Shown here: piece after piece, positions 24,401 to 31,487 of the stretch
How the letters are laid out: each line of letters starts with the position of its first letter
Numbering within the stretch: the stretch's first letter is position 1
Notes under the pieces: generated by a model
The model's database searches: none
Told to the model about the DNA's origin: nothing
The model's input: the letters and a program-made list of their open reading frames with translations, nothing else
Made by a program: the position numbers and the translations under genes
From: Calothrix parasitica NIES-267
GTDB lineage: Bacteria > Cyanobacteriota > Cyanobacteriia > Cyanobacteriales > Nostocaceae
Assembly (NCBI RefSeq): GCF_002368095.1
Contig: NZ_AP018228.1
Coordinates: 167,723 to 231,722, forward strand
Length of the DNA stretch: 64,000 bases
Direction: 5' to 3'

Positions 24401-27400
24401 TTAGATAATGCTCCCAACGGTATGGTAATCAACCCAGAAACCGGAGCATTACGCTGGAATCCTACCGAAGAGCAAATCGGAGAACATACCGTATCTGTCA
24501 GATTAACCGATGCGAATGGTGCTTTTGTCGGACAAGAATTTACGCTATACGTTAACGGTACCAATACCCCTCCACAAATTGTTTCTACCGCACTTACCCG
24601 TGCTGCTGCAAATCAAGAATACAGTTATCAAATAGTCGCCACAGACCCAGAGAATGATAATTTAACTTATAGCTTGGGCAATTCTCCCGCTGGAATGTCC
24701 GTCTCGGAAAACGGTTTAATTACCTGGATTCCAGAAGAAAATCAACTTGAAGACGTAGATGTATCCGTATTCGTTACCGATGCTCAAGGAGCTACCAGCA
24801 ATCAAAGCTTTACTATAGAAATTGCTACCCAGGAAGTTAACGGGGAAGTTGCACCAGTTGCAATTAATAATGCTCCAGAAATTATTTCTAATCCCGTATA
24901 TCTTGCGGATACCAACAGTAGTTATGAATACCAGGTTGTAGCTAATGACCCGGATGCGGGAGATACCTTAACTTATCAACTGCTTTCCATTCCAGATAAC
25001 GTCACGGGAATGAGTATTGACGCTAATACTGGATTACTCTCCTGGAATAACCCCGTTGCTGGAACCTATCAAATAGCAGTAGGTGCGGTTGATAGTCAAG
25101 GATTGGGAGCAGCACAAGGGTTTACGTTAACAGCAAGGGCTAATAATGCTCCGGTAATTAATTCAACTCCCGGTAATATTGTTAACGCTGGTAGTATTTA
25201 CGCTTACGATGTAAGAGCGGTTGATGTTGATGGAGATGTACTAAGTTACACTCTTGACCAAGCTTCTTTGGATAAGGGAATTACCATTGATGAGTTGGGA
25301 AGATTGCGGTGGAAAACAACCGAAACGGATACTAACCATAGCGCTATAGTTACGGTTGCTGATGGGAATGGTGGTAGTACCCAGCAAGAAGTAGAAATCA
25401 ACGTTGTTGGGGATACGGAAGCTCCACAGGTGAGGTTGATTGCTGGGTTTAACTTTATTAATCAAGGGGAAAGCGTTACTTTCCAAGCTAGAGCTACTGA
25501 TAATGTCGGGGTTGCTGGGTTACAGTTGCTGATTAATGATAATCCGGTGGTGATTGATGGGAATGGGTTGTTTACTGTTGAGAATGCGCCAGTAGGAACT
25601 CTGAGAGGGGTTGCGATTGCTACTGATGCTGCTGGGAATACTAATCAAGCTACTTTTGATGTGGATGTAGTTGATACGAGCGATACGAATGCTCCTACTG
25701 TCAGCTTTAGCTTGAACGTTCCAGAAGATGGGATTGTTACTGCTCCGACGGATATTATTGGTACGATTAGCGATGACGGGGATATTGATTATTACACGGT
25801 AGAAGTTGCACCTGTCGCGGGTGGAGAGTTTAAGGAGATATTACGGGTTGATAATCCGGATGCTGTGACGGATGGGGTTTTAGGAAAATTTGACCCGTCT
25901 TTGTTGCAAAATGATTCTTACAGAGTGCGGTTGAGCGTTTACGATACTGGTGGTAATGGTACTTTTGCGGAAGAAGTTGTTGATGTTGCTGGTGAGTTGA
26001 AGCTGGGTAATTTCCGGTTGTCGTTTACCGATTTGGAAGTTCCGGTGACTGGTATTCCGATTACTTTAACTAGAACTTATGACACGCTGACTAGTAATAC
26101 TACTGATGACTTTGGTTACGGTTGGCGGATGGAGTTTAGGGATACCGATTTAAGGACTAGCTTGGGTAGTCGTACAGAAGAGGAAATATTAGTCGGTAGA
26201 TACAAACCCTTCAAGGACGGTACGAGAGTTTATATTACTTTACCTGGTGGTAAGCGCGAAGCGTTTACGTTTAAGCCGCGACAAGTGCAGAGAATTGATG
26301 GTAATCCTTTGTTGTTCTTCTCCAAGTATTTCTTTGCTCCTGAATTTGTTGCGGAAGATGGTTCTACCAATACGCTGACGATTAAGAATCAAGATGATAC
26401 TTATATTACCCGCAGCCCGGATACGGGAGAGTTCTTTGATTTTGGTCAAAGTGCGTTTAATCCAGCATCTAATATTTTTGGTGGTGTTTATGTATTAACT
26501 ACCAAGGAAGGAATTGAGTATGAGATTGATGGGGAATCTGGTGATTTACTAAAAGTTACTGATACCAATGGGAATACGCTGACTTATACGGATGAAGCTG
26601 TTACTAGTTCTACTGGTCAGAAGATTACTTTTGAACGGGATGCTGAGGGTAGAATTACTTCTGTTAAAGACCCAGAAGGTGAATTGATTCGGTATGAATA
26701 TGATGAGAATGGGGATTTGGTCAGCGTTACCGATAGGGAAGAGAATGTTACGCGGATGGAATATAATCCGGAGCGGGAGCATTATTTAGATAAGATTATT
26801 GATCCGTTGGGTAGGGATGGAGTTAAAACTGAATATGGGGAAGATGGGAAGCTCAGGGAAATTATTGATGTTGATGGTAATAAGGTTGAATTAAGCTACA
26901 ACGCAGATGCATCAACACAAATCCTTAAAGATGCACGCGGTTATTCTACCGCTTATACCTACGACGAACGTGGTAATATCCTCTCGGAAACCAATGCTAA
27001 AGGTACGATTACTCGCACCTATGATGACGATAATAATATCCTCACAGAAACCGACGCAGATGGTATTACGAATAAATATACCTACGACAGTAAGAACAAT
27101 CTTCTAACTATTGAGGATGAAGACGAAAACATCACCAGAATGACCTATAACAGCAGAGGTCAAGCAACAAGTGTTGTCTCACCAACTGGTTTAAAAGTTA
27201 CATCTAAGTACGATAGTCGCGGTAATTTAAAAGAAAACATCGATACAGACGGACTAAAAACTACCTACGAACACGATAAAAACGGTCAGTTACGTTTCAT
27301 GACTGCACCGGATGGTCAAGTTACCGAATACGGTTACGATGAATTTGGCAATATTAACCGCATGGTTGACAGTCGCGGTAATGAAGTCAAAGCCGATTAC

Positions 27401-30400
27401 GACGGTAACGGTAGAGTTGATAAAGCAACAACTAGCTTCGTTCTCAATGGTGAAACTTATAATCAGTGGATTGATTACGAATACGACGATAACGGTAGAG
27501 TAATCGGTGCTACCAATTCCCACGGTAACAGTCACTCAACTACCTTTGATGAATTGGGACGGGTTAAGACTCGGACTGACGAATTTGGTAACGTCATGTC
27601 CTATCGCTACGACTTACAAGGAACGTCGCAGCAGAATAATAATACGACTACACCAGGGTCAGTTGTAACTCGCATTGATGAAATTACAATGCCAGATACA
27701 ACACCTGATAACAATAGCGATAACCCCAAAGTTACGAGAAAATACGACCAAGACAATAACCTGCTTGTAGAAATATCACCAACAGGTTTAGAAACTCGCT
27801 ACGTTTACGATGAATTGGGTCGCTTAATTGAAACAATTATCCCAGATAAAACCCCAGATAACTGGGACGACAATCCAAGAATAAAAGTAGGTTATTCAGC
27901 AGCAGGTAGAGTCAAATCCCAAACCGATATTTTTGGTAACGAACAAGAATACAATTACAATAACCTCGGTCAACTCATACTTTTCCGGGACGTTCTCGAT
28001 AACGAAACCACCTACACCTACAACACGGGTGGACAAATTGAATCTATAACCGACCCCCGCAACCGCACAACTCAATTTATCTACGACGACAAAGCGCGAC
28101 TAAAAGAAGCAATTTACTTTGACGATTCCCGGTATAAAATGACCTATGACGAACTGGGAAGAGTTAAAACAGAAACCAACGAACTCGAACAAACTACAAC
28201 CTACGAATATGACAAATTTAGTCAAGTAAATGCAGTAGTTAACGCGCTTAACGAACGTACCGAATTTGAATACGACCACCGTCGAAATCTAATTCGCGTC
28301 ACTGATGCTAATCAACACACCACTCGCAATAAATATGACCAGTATGGAAATCAAATAGAAACAATCTTCCACAACGGTGACAAGATTGGAATGACCTATG
28401 ATAAATTCAGCCTTCTCACCAGCATCACCGACGAAAACCTCAACACTACTAAATACTCCTACAACAACCTCAGTCAACTTACCAAAATTGAACAACCCCA
28501 ACAATTAGTTGATGGAGTACTAGAAGAGGTTGTTACCGAATATCGCTACGACAATTTAAACCGACTCCGAGAAATAGAAGATGCAAATAATAACGTCACC
28601 AAATATGAATATGACGACTTCTACCGTCCGATAGCAACAATATTACCGTTAGGACAGCGCAATCAAACCGTCTACGACGAATTTGGGCAAATTGCTAGCG
28701 AAACCGATTTCAACGACGATACGATAAATTACAATTACGATAAATACGGACGCTTAGAGCAAGAAACCTTTACCGATTCTAGAATTAACTCGCGCTCCTA
28801 TACCTACGATTCCGTTACCTCTCAATTAAAAACCGTAACCGACGGCAGGGGTGTAACTACATATAATTACGATAATCGGGATAGATTATTTGAAATCATT
28901 CAACCTAATAGCGAATATGTCCGCTATGGTTATGACTTGTTAGATAATCTCACCAGCTTGACAACCAGAGCGGGAACTACAACTTACGGTTACGACGAAC
29001 TCAACCGCTTGGATACCGTCAAAGATGGAAATCGTTTGTTAGCTGATTACGACTACGATAAAGTTGGTAATTTAATTCAAACCAAACTCGCTAACGGTTC
29101 TGTTGAAGAAATAAAATACGACACCCGCAACCGCTTAACCCAGATAACTACCAAAAACGTTACTGGTACAATATTCTCCGACTTTAAATACACTTTAGAT
29201 GCTGTTGGTAATCGCAGAAAAGTTGAAGAACTAGACGGAAGAACTGTTGATTATACTTATGATTCTTTGTATCGGTTAACTGAAGAAAAAATTACCGATA
29301 CGGATGGCAATAGAACGATTGGCTATACCTACGACTTAGCTGGAAATCGCCTCAATAAGACCGATACCTTAGAAGGATTAACTAGCTACAGCTACGATGC
29401 AAATAACCGTCTTAAGGATTTAACCAGCGGTGGTATAGTTACAAACTTTACTTACGATAATAATGGCTCCTTGACACAACATAGCGATGGAACTCAAACC
29501 GTTACCTACGATTGGATTAACGATGGGGAAAATCGTTTAATTGGAGTTAATGATGGCACTTCTCAAACTCAACATATTTACGATGCCTTTGGCGATAGGG
29601 TAGCAAGTATTACGGATGGTGTGAGAACCAATTACTTGAGCGCTCCTATCTGGTATTTACCCTCCGTGCTGATGGAATATGATGCTAACGGTCAAATTAC
29701 CGCAGATTATACTCACGGTATTGGGTTAGTTAAAGCAGAACTCGGTGGTAGGGAAGGTTTCTATCATACCGATGCTATAGGTTCCACAAGGTTAATTACC
29801 GATAACGTAGGCTTGATAACTGACCGTTATGATTATGATGCCTTTGGGTCGTTGTTAAAGCAAGAAGGTACTTTTGGTAATTCCTTTGGGTTTGCTGGAG
29901 AACAACGAGATGCTGGTACTGGTTTGGATTACCTGCGGGCTAGGTATTATGACCCCAATTCAGGAAGATTTATTTCCAAGGATGCTTATTCTGGAACGAT
30001 GTTTGACCCTTATAGTCAGCATGATTACCAGTATGCTCATGGTAATCCGGTAAGATATACCGACCCAACGGGATATAACACTATGGGCGATGTGCTGGCG
30101 ACCTTGGGGATTTTAGCCAAGCTTGCAGCAATAGGTGGTGCTTCAGGTGGTGTTGGTTTTGGGGTTGGTTATATTGGCGGTGCAGCACTTAGTGGTGCGA
30201 GTGGGGAAGAACTCCTGGGTATGTTTGGCGAATGGGGAGCGGGATTTGCTGGAGGTGTATCCGGCGGTATGTTAACAGATGTATACGAAGCGTCTACTGG
30301 CAAAAAGATTGAACCGAACCACGCATTACTCTGGCGTGCTGGTACTATTACAGGCATCAGCGTATCATTCTTAATCGGAATGAAGGCACCTACCTGGGCA

Positions 30401-31486
30401 ACAACAACAGCAGGTCCGTTAAAGTGGGTGGCTGCTGTGGATATGGGACTTGATATATATGGTGCAGGTAAAGCAACTTATGACCTGTATCAAAGTTATC
30501 AAGATAACGGTAAGTTTGAACGAGAAGATGCCTGGAACCTGCTTAATTACCTACCATTTGCTGGAGCAGTGCTAGGTGGAGTTAAGACGTTTGTCCGCGC
30601 TAATAAAACTGTTAAGCAAGGTGCTGAAGGTATTAATAATGCATTGGCAACTTCTACTAAGAATGTAGGAACTAGTACTGGAAGACAATGCTTTATTGCG
30701 GGTACGGAGATTCTTACTACTGAAGGTGAGAAGAATATTGAAGATATTAAAGTTGGGGATTGGGTGATTGCTGATGATCCAACTACTCCCGGAGAAATTG
30801 AAAGGCGACAGGTAACAGATACGTTTATTAGAGAAACGGATGTTTTATTTGACCTGTATGTTGATGGGGAGGTAATTTCTACCACAGCAGAACACGCTTT
30901 CTGGAATCCTGATAAGGGGTGGGTGGAAGCTGAAGATTTGGAAGTTGGGGATTTACTGCAAACCGATGAAGAGACGTTTGTTGATGTTGATAGGATTGAG
31001 CGGAGAGAAGGTGAGACTACGGTTTACAACTTCTCGGTGGAAGGTATTCCAACTTATTTTGTTTCTGATTTAGGGATTCTAGTTCATAATGCGGAATATT
31101 TCTATCGAACAATGTCTGAAAAAGAATATGCAAAAGTTGTCAATAATGGAGGTTTATCGATTCGCGAAAAAGGGTCATCGGAATTGGGGATTACTCGCGA
31201 CTCTAATTATCTAAATGATTTGTCAAATCGCAGAAAGGTTGGAAAACAGTACGGAGTGAAAGTGCAGTTTGAAACAAATGATGGTACATTCGATGGGTTG
31301 ATTAATATGGGTGCAACACACATATCAGCACGAGGTCGATATCCAGACCTTCCTCCTTTTGAAAAAGGCATGACAGTCCCTCAAATCAAATTTGAAAAGA
31401 ATGAAGTTATGAGTATTCTTCTGGGTAAAAGCCCTGATGGAGTTGATTTTTTCAACCAAAATATTACTAATATTAACAGGTTATAA
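7184..31486 (+). CDS. Giant RHS/YD-repeat polymorphic toxin with Hint domain
   Basis: A protein of 8100 aa or more, secreted or surface-attached by inference, built as a long stalk ending in a toxin. Domains in order: two copies of a beta-rich 'FNGNI/NGDI' domain (7130-8080, 8455-9400); alternating bacterial Ig-like repeats (8100-13980); cadherin-like and putative-Ig domains (14030-15880); a long array of PPC-like domains (15880-21960); an SdrD-B-like domain holding a VWA domain with DVSGS at residue 5107 (22400-23350); putative-Ig repeats (23380-25420); YD repeats (26010-29750); the RHS core with YYDPNSGRFISKDAY (29750-30080); a Gly/Ala-rich hydrophobic part; a Hint domain from CFIAGT (Cys7836) to VHN (Asn7969); and a 131-aa C-terminal domain starting YFYRTMSEKEY. 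The start is unresolved. The frame is open from 6857 with no ATG, GTG or TTG before the TTG at 7184. Yet homology with the second copy of the first domain begins upstream of 7184. Confidence 0.9.
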   Translation: MDISDDALIYSAQGFTINGNITLPVQRDANGNPLLDDSGKLILVDNAVTVAPDYNTINANTNQYSNLVPPQVVDEQTIDIPDYANLKQQTLDNVIAPGTQTVTFNSSQNPLNNSRDWDNKFPPPGTPSNPTVVRVTGGGLNIPGNINISNYVITVENGDINFNGNNHNFDNVVLITNNGNINLSQVQATDLSVFASRSINMNNQARYSGSNLLASGSNNGSINFNGTTASTDGTDTLRVVSNGRITFNAASDTRGSFESVGDFTFNNNSTLYGTIAAKGFITFNNGANVVYASDLPDNGGGEEDTQPPIINANLANDTGASSSDGITSDPTISGTVTDDSQIVLLKAGFDGTDVNNYVDITAQLQPDGSFTLNKSALESIKGDILADDSYTLYLQATDSEDNTSDVYELTFILDSVTPPTSNLGFAIKTESKLTINGGGDLDGEPFDLNDDALIYAGKGFKINGNIDLPVKLNSDGTPQLDDSGRKVLRDNAVTVADGYTTSTGPNNQYAGLNPPSILEEEITVDIPAYDNLLQQKLDSFIPDNSQTITFDINDSQNRINNANNWNQNFPTPGTPDNPTVVEVIGGELSIPNNVTLSNYVIRVQQGNIRFRGSNHNLDNVVFIAENGDINLAKAKSENISVFASGSINMNGAATFAGDTLIASGGNVTFKGASKDINASDTIRVISQGNITFNGASDTRGVFEAAGKFTSNGQSTIYGMISAKGDIRFNGGVRVVASGIDNSSPIIDATLTNDTGLSDTDNITNDPTISGTVIDDGEIVQFSAGFNDSDIDNYVNVLPQRDENGNFSFDRATLESIYGDSLPDGNHTLHLISTDASGNVSNLFDLTFTLDTITPAPDNLDLTATNDSGVDDSDNITNNSTPEITGNAEVGSKVELLNNSIKIGEATVDGNGDWRITTNNLADGNYSITAIATDIAGNQNQSNVPLSLTIDTSSPDAPIDLKLSSDSDSGISDRDKITNDENPTITGLAAVGATVELFSDGISVGTTTADDDGNWEITVAENLTDGIREITAIATDVAGNQSFSSIPLLITIDSSNPQITLTNPVTGTDLNQSSRLVGIANGTGSDLVSFSYKFDSGEDILVNFDSNGEFDQEFDFTGIDNGSHTLILTTTDVAGNVENSVYSVSVVLDSPPVITAALVNDSGESNTDKITNDPTINGTIADDGIIVRLKAGFNDVEVDNYVDVSAQLQSDGSFSLDKTTLETIYGDTLPDGNHTLRIQAIDDYGNSSETFNLNFTLDTTPPPISNPDLPANNDSGISNSDNITNNNTPNITGNTEAGSKVELFVDENSIGELEVDGNGNWTSTTEELIDGEYEITASATDIAGNTSNSDIPLQLNIDTTLPEINFDSNLENQILVEGARLAGNANGTGSNITAIEYSFDEIPASTTITLNDAGNFDQEFDLTGLENGSHTLTFTTTDAAGNVNTIQYNVTVAIDEQPPVIIVSLISDTGIDSTDKITNNPNIIGTVADENQVVELKAGFNDVEIGNYVDITARLQSDGNFSLDKTTLEIIYGDTLPDGNHTLNLISKDEFGNQSDIYNFEFILDTTIEEPTLDLTAESDSGISSSDNITLTKTPTISGTGEIGSRVQLLENNQNQNNQILGETTVGDDGTWEITTPEFADGAYELTATTTDIAGNQSVSSTPLSINIDTVLPQFDLTNPIDNSPLTPASKITGTVNGTGSNIDKVTYRFNDSEEIPISIDSTGNFNQAFDLTGLNNGDYTVTVTTTDVAGNVNTNQYNVTVEIDVNSPIIDISLNNDTAANNTTNTDRITSDPTINGTITDNNDIVSFQAGFNDNLVDVTSSLQPDGSFSFDRTQLETILGNTLEDGIQTLQLQATDEFGNQSEIFSFTFTLDTTVNPPDNLDLPADKDSGVDSSDNITNDNSPIITGNAEPNSTVQLSQNGEVIGEVTATEGGNWEFTIDNNLDNGNFEYSAITTDIAGNTSSSSTPLTITIDTVLPSINLTTATDTPIVLGDKLTGIADGTGSELENLTYSFDDREEIALTIDSQGNFDQEFDLTDLENGSHILNITSTDTAGNINTIQYNVTVNIDNVAPIIAAGLFRDTAPNNQTNTDNITFDATISGTVTEENQIVELKAAFDNISIESGIDVTSQLQPDGSFTFNQTTLETIYGDSLPDGTHTLTLQAKDEYGNISNNFDITFTLDTNIVQPVFDLDSESDSDEQGDKKTTFEIVTLTGQTESNAEISLQGTDLTTTADSEGNYSFTDISVYLGDNSFTAISTDIAGNQNTYTEIITRLNPPAGITLDTNTIPENSNQGTVIGTLGSTDTNTENNFTYSLINDAEGRFQIVDNQLTVADGTLLDFETTTQHTVTVRSIDNNGVVATEEFSIDITNVNEAPLFNSTPEYTGETGTEYTYNITTTDLDAGDTRTISASNLPEWLTLTDNGDGSATLIGTPTNTTDGIPTEDSLYNVDLTVTDAGGLTEIQSFIISAAPNISLTEETNFTQNQNISFTIPQNPSILKFKINPQFDTTDVEFINDAFEVALIDENGKSLVHTFSKDKDAFFNLTEGENAALGAGTNYNSADGTISLNLTGVAPETDAKLIFRLVNNDSDTTTNVTISDFTVEIAPQETQIPTQNQFDIELNPGETPDFNLLTDVSDSFSAEYKRTTYNADTKLLYADIAIRNNGSYSVDAPLIVAVTNISDPSVILRNPEGLTPEGIPYYNFSNLVENEKLNPEELTSNSSLVFYNPEGGQFTYNLQVLAEINAAPVIESKPEIEILGGKQYQYRVEATDPNDDTISYELLTSPDGMSIDAETGLITWDTTIDNIGNQNIVVQASDSRGRTDTQVFNLAVIDTPPNRPPVFTSTPVVDAAINTEYKYDADAKDPDLDEVNYSLGLAPEGMEIDAATGEITWTPPAVLNLGDTILGRISIPGEKDEFSFSGAVGQRIYFDSLQYSGRYSDWNFDVVSPSGKETINIDFRYNKILTLEETGNYRITVNLDDDKTGSYGFSVINLNMIPQITYDTEIKGSLSPGSEDDLFRFTGNKGQKLFFDRITKGGSMNWALYDTQNREIASNSSFNDIEFYLPEDGEYILALRGSSAFTSTVDYSFEIITPEEITTPITLGSNANPNSIYGEITEKGEEDFYTFTGTPGQRIYFDRLFLNSTSSSALDAEIYSPSGQKVFSRNFRSGSDLDPITLDESGTYRVRINASEENTGTYSFNILDLGNSIPINLDRNYTGTLEPGQESHFYNFTGNEGQRLYLDTSGGSGTSNTNWTLYDSSNKSVGSSSLNNDIEVLLTKTDNYTLAIRGNNGNDPVNYSFEVITPDTNIEILTLDTEVISSITEKGERDVYTFTGSKNQRLFLDTLISTPDTKATLISPSSTKVINDASMYRDFSRHPVILPEAGDYELMIDGSGESTDNYSFRLIDLGNATILPRETPTSGTLNPGTSIQFYQFDGNEGERIYFDNQVSSPNTNWHLYNSSNNEFVEVSLNNDFEYVLPGDSTYYLMLRGENGTPVDYNIQIVATKSPDTNYVLDTLVNTDISKLGEQDSYTFNGKVGQTIYFDPSVGNQNITAKIYSPSGTEIFNGKTNEDSVPITLLEEGNYRLSLDGSSDTTGNYSFRVADIELQDVLPTDTPLNGTLAVGETKLYQVNGAKGDVLGFDSLTSVSGVDWVLYAPSILSSGNNEVGKASLGTDFTRTLPSDGVYTLAIRNTSDTAVTYDVQVNDITPTSVTNSGLGILYEGDISVAGEVDEYTFTANAGTFVYFDGQEDNNSTRVRLYNPDNTLFSSNYQPNANYGPLLLQQTGTYKLEAYGSNSNATGGYKFQLLDLEAATTLSLNTDQNILLNPKEIKAYKFTGKVGQQVWFDGLNTSNPNITAYLYNPNGRQLYSHSDLLNDVAIQTLSQEGTYYLVLSSNSTSDETASFRLLDDIGATTIDLDTEITGNFGTSRREANIYKFNGSEGQRLYFDRNDGDSRNYYYLYNKSGKRIFWEGLDDDRELAELPYDGEYTLVFSGNGRTNNNYDLRIVTPEPTTASYTVGETVSSSISELGEEDTYTFSGTVGQQLWFDSLSASNISAYLYSPTNVQVWGQGASSDKEPFTLTSEGTYRLVIDGSSDNVGDYSFRLLDLVSATPVDLDTEITGNFGTSQREANIYKFNGSEGQRLYFDRNDGDSRNYYYLYNKNGKRIFWEGLDDDRELAELPYDGEYTLVFSGNGRTNNNYDLRIVTPELITSSYTVGETISNNISEVGEEDTYTFSGEVGHQLWFDSLSAASNISAYLYSPTNVQVWGQGAGSDKEPFTLTEAGTYRLVIDGSSDNVGDYSFRLLDLVSATPVDLDTEITGNFGTSQREANIYKFNGSEGQRLYFDRNDGDSRNYYYLYDKSGKRIFWEELDNDRELAELPYDGEYTLVFSGRGRTNNNYDLRIVTPELVTSSYTVGETATSNISELGEEDTYTFEGTLGQQLFFDALNGNTSLDVRLYTPSNILLIDKDTNSDWLPFDLTETGTYRLVVDGSSDTTGDYSFILSNRDSAQTITLNTSTPGNLNPGNKVNLYKFAGESGQILNFNLDADSWNEANWVLYDPSGTPIKTPNADSPDFNATLSTSGWYTLAIVGSSNNPVNYSFQITDISVAPITNTGLEVVQSGTLNAGEVIDYEFTATAGTLILFDGQLSQNNWQIRARLLNPDGSFVFNNHEAGKDTAPILLEQTGNYKLQTYGFYTSTTGDYGFNLLELPKNLRNPNLNYLEIGTAVSGELDALSDKVYTFDGVQGQKFAFNAMIGTNVKASLYDANGKNIFSQSDFQWSRDRGPFTLTQDGLHYLVIANDSAANNNYSFELLDLTTAPDITYNAPKVGSISNGQQSQFFKLKANEGDRLYFDSISSQTPGNASNYHWRLYGPGNNQLFDTEQRYDASIDITHTGEYYLYIQGGPDAGKIEYNFRILRHQQSNVDIVTPGTGESSSNDSDSLGLFNVKVAAKDTKGAKAFQDFNIKLLPDPLNASPVITTTPKTKFGLTDKIYRYQLQSVDPDDDPLTYRLLDEPLGALIDNNTGELLWFPESTVTNGSQVDFKVEVNDRRGGKDIQSFTVDVYDELGRIQGAVFDDLNGNGLLDSKLIKGDDPSIIFAIDVSGSTAAPFFGEEGDRTVETTLDAQVAAANAMIDAVVASGEGDRIKFGIIPHQFDAVIQDMDLATEGLQYYTTANADVDGNGVADIREILETYRPGTNNNFTNALQTIDSLLDALPGNPNLIFMSDGYGPLDPTVASQVVTDIKARGGNVTAFGVGLYSTIETIEKIDPDAEQIIDFGKLIDIFSGFDDDYALEPFKENVTVYLDLNNNGILEEGEPSQLTKKDTSTTILGKNRYYYAFEDLVPGTYTVRTVVPDGFTLTTPASGAFVDTVTVDGEEFTHLWGVGKVSEPANSDPVFITTPSPVYKIKAGEPLIYRANALDTNADPLTYSLILEPPGMTVDKTSGTVVWNPSKQQVNEYYQELRDERKRLAAIGREEFARSVVEFDVPILVRDGKGGQAIQYIKAELVPDNNAPNFTSVVPVDAIPQVGKTWNYQASAQDTDGDVLTYSLVTGAPSDVTIDSGTGLVQWTPQQQGEQEFTIKVTDSNGAEALQVVSLAVSEALPNSAPVITSQPRNNVRLGNTYLYQIEATDVDGDALTYTLNSAPDGMTLENNNVIVWTPGANQFGNQQVVISVSDGEATVTQSFNVNVTNQSINNAPTITSVPELITNIEKEYTYNVTGTDADGDYLVWSLDNAPNGMVINPETGALRWNPTEEQIGEHTVSVRLTDANGAFVGQEFTLYVNGTNTPPQIVSTALTRAAANQEYSYQIVATDPENDNLTYSLGNSPAGMSVSENGLITWIPEENQLEDVDVSVFVTDAQGATSNQSFTIEIATQEVNGEVAPVAINNAPEIISNPVYLADTNSSYEYQVVANDPDAGDTLTYQLLSIPDNVTGMSIDANTGLLSWNNPVAGTYQIAVGAVDSQGLGAAQGFTLTARANNAPVINSTPGNIVNAGSIYAYDVRAVDVDGDVLSYTLDQASLDKGITIDELGRLRWKTTETDTNHSAIVTVADGNGGSTQQEVEINVVGDTEAPQVRLIAGFNFINQGESVTFQARATDNVGVAGLQLLINDNPVVIDGNGLFTVENAPVGTLRGVAIATDAAGNTNQATFDVDVVDTSDTNAPTVSFSLNVPEDGIVTAPTDIIGTISDDGDIDYYTVEVAPVAGGEFKEILRVDNPDAVTDGVLGKFDPSLLQNDSYRVRLSVYDTGGNGTFAEEVVDVAGELKLGNFRLSFTDLEVPVTGIPITLTRTYDTLTSNTTDDFGYGWRMEFRDTDLRTSLGSRTEEEILVGRYKPFKDGTRVYITLPGGKREAFTFKPRQVQRIDGNPLLFFSKYFFAPEFVAEDGSTNTLTIKNQDDTYITRSPDTGEFFDFGQSAFNPASNIFGGVYVLTTKEGIEYEIDGESGDLLKVTDTNGNTLTYTDEAVTSSTGQKITFERDAEGRITSVKDPEGELIRYEYDENGDLVSVTDREENVTRMEYNPEREHYLDKIIDPLGRDGVKTEYGEDGKLREIIDVDGNKVELSYNADASTQILKDARGYSTAYTYDERGNILSETNAKGTITRTYDDDNNILTETDADGITNKYTYDSKNNLLTIEDEDENITRMTYNSRGQATSVVSPTGLKVTSKYDSRGNLKENIDTDGLKTTYEHDKNGQLRFMTAPDGQVTEYGYDEFGNINRMVDSRGNEVKADYDGNGRVDKATTSFVLNGETYNQWIDYEYDDNGRVIGATNSHGNSHSTTFDELGRVKTRTDEFGNVMSYRYDLQGTSQQNNNTTTPGSVVTRIDEITMPDTTPDNNSDNPKVTRKYDQDNNLLVEISPTGLETRYVYDELGRLIETIIPDKTPDNWDDNPRIKVGYSAAGRVKSQTDIFGNEQEYNYNNLGQLILFRDVLDNETTYTYNTGGQIESITDPRNRTTQFIYDDKARLKEAIYFDDSRYKMTYDELGRVKTETNELEQTTTYEYDKFSQVNAVVNALNERTEFEYDHRRNLIRVTDANQHTTRNKYDQYGNQIETIFHNGDKIGMTYDKFSLLTSITDENLNTTKYSYNNLSQLTKIEQPQQLVDGVLEEVVTEYRYDNLNRLREIEDANNNVTKYEYDDFYRPIATILPLGQRNQTVYDEFGQIASETDFNDDTINYNYDKYGRLEQETFTDSRINSRSYTYDSVTSQLKTVTDGRGVTTYNYDNRDRLFEIIQPNSEYVRYGYDLLDNLTSLTTRAGTTTYGYDELNRLDTVKDGNRLLADYDYDKVGNLIQTKLANGSVEEIKYDTRNRLTQITTKNVTGTIFSDFKYTLDAVGNRRKVEELDGRTVDYTYDSLYRLTEEKITDTDGNRTIGYTYDLAGNRLNKTDTLEGLTSYSYDANNRLKDLTSGGIVTNFTYDNNGSLTQHSDGTQTVTYDWINDGENRLIGVNDGTSQTQHIYDAFGDRVASITDGVRTNYLSAPIWYLPSVLMEYDANGQITADYTHGIGLVKAELGGREGFYHTDAIGSTRLITDNVGLITDRYDYDAFGSLLKQEGTFGNSFGFAGEQRDAGTGLDYLRARYYDPNSGRFISKDAYSGTMFDPYSQHDYQYAHGNPVRYTDPTGYNTMGDVLATLGILAKLAAIGGASGGVGFGVGYIGGAALSGASGEELLGMFGEWGAGFAGGVSGGMLTDVYEASTGKKIEPNHALLWRAGTITGISVSFLIGMKAPTWATTTAGPLKWVAAVDMGLDIYGAGKATYDLYQSYQDNGKFEREDAWNLLNYLPFAGAVLGGVKTFVRANKTVKQGAEGINNALATSTKNVGTSTGRQCFIAGTEILTTEGEKNIEDIKVGDWVIADDPTTPGEIERRQVTDTFIRETDVLFDLYVDGEVISTTAEHAFWNPDKGWVEAEDLEVGDLLQTDEETFVDVDRIERREGETTVYNFSVEGIPTYFVSDLGILVHNAEYFYRTMSEKEYAKVVNNGGLSIREKGSSELGITRDSNYLNDLSNRRKVGKQYGVKVQFETNDGTFDGLINMGATHISARGRYPDLPPFEKGMTVPQIKFEKNEVMSILLGKSPDGVDFFNQNITNINRL
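18938..20450 (+). repeat. Near-identical 600-bp tandem repeats inside the giant gene
   Basis: A roughly 600-bp unit, each holding two PPC-like domains, starts at 18938, 19535 and 20135; the third copy is half length before it diverges. Long stretches such as NGSEGQRLYFDRNDGD and VWGQGA are unchanged at the DNA level except for scattered substitutions. The neighbouring PPC domains have diverged far more. This points to recent duplication or gene conversion. Confidence 0.85.
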
Positions 31487-31487
31487 G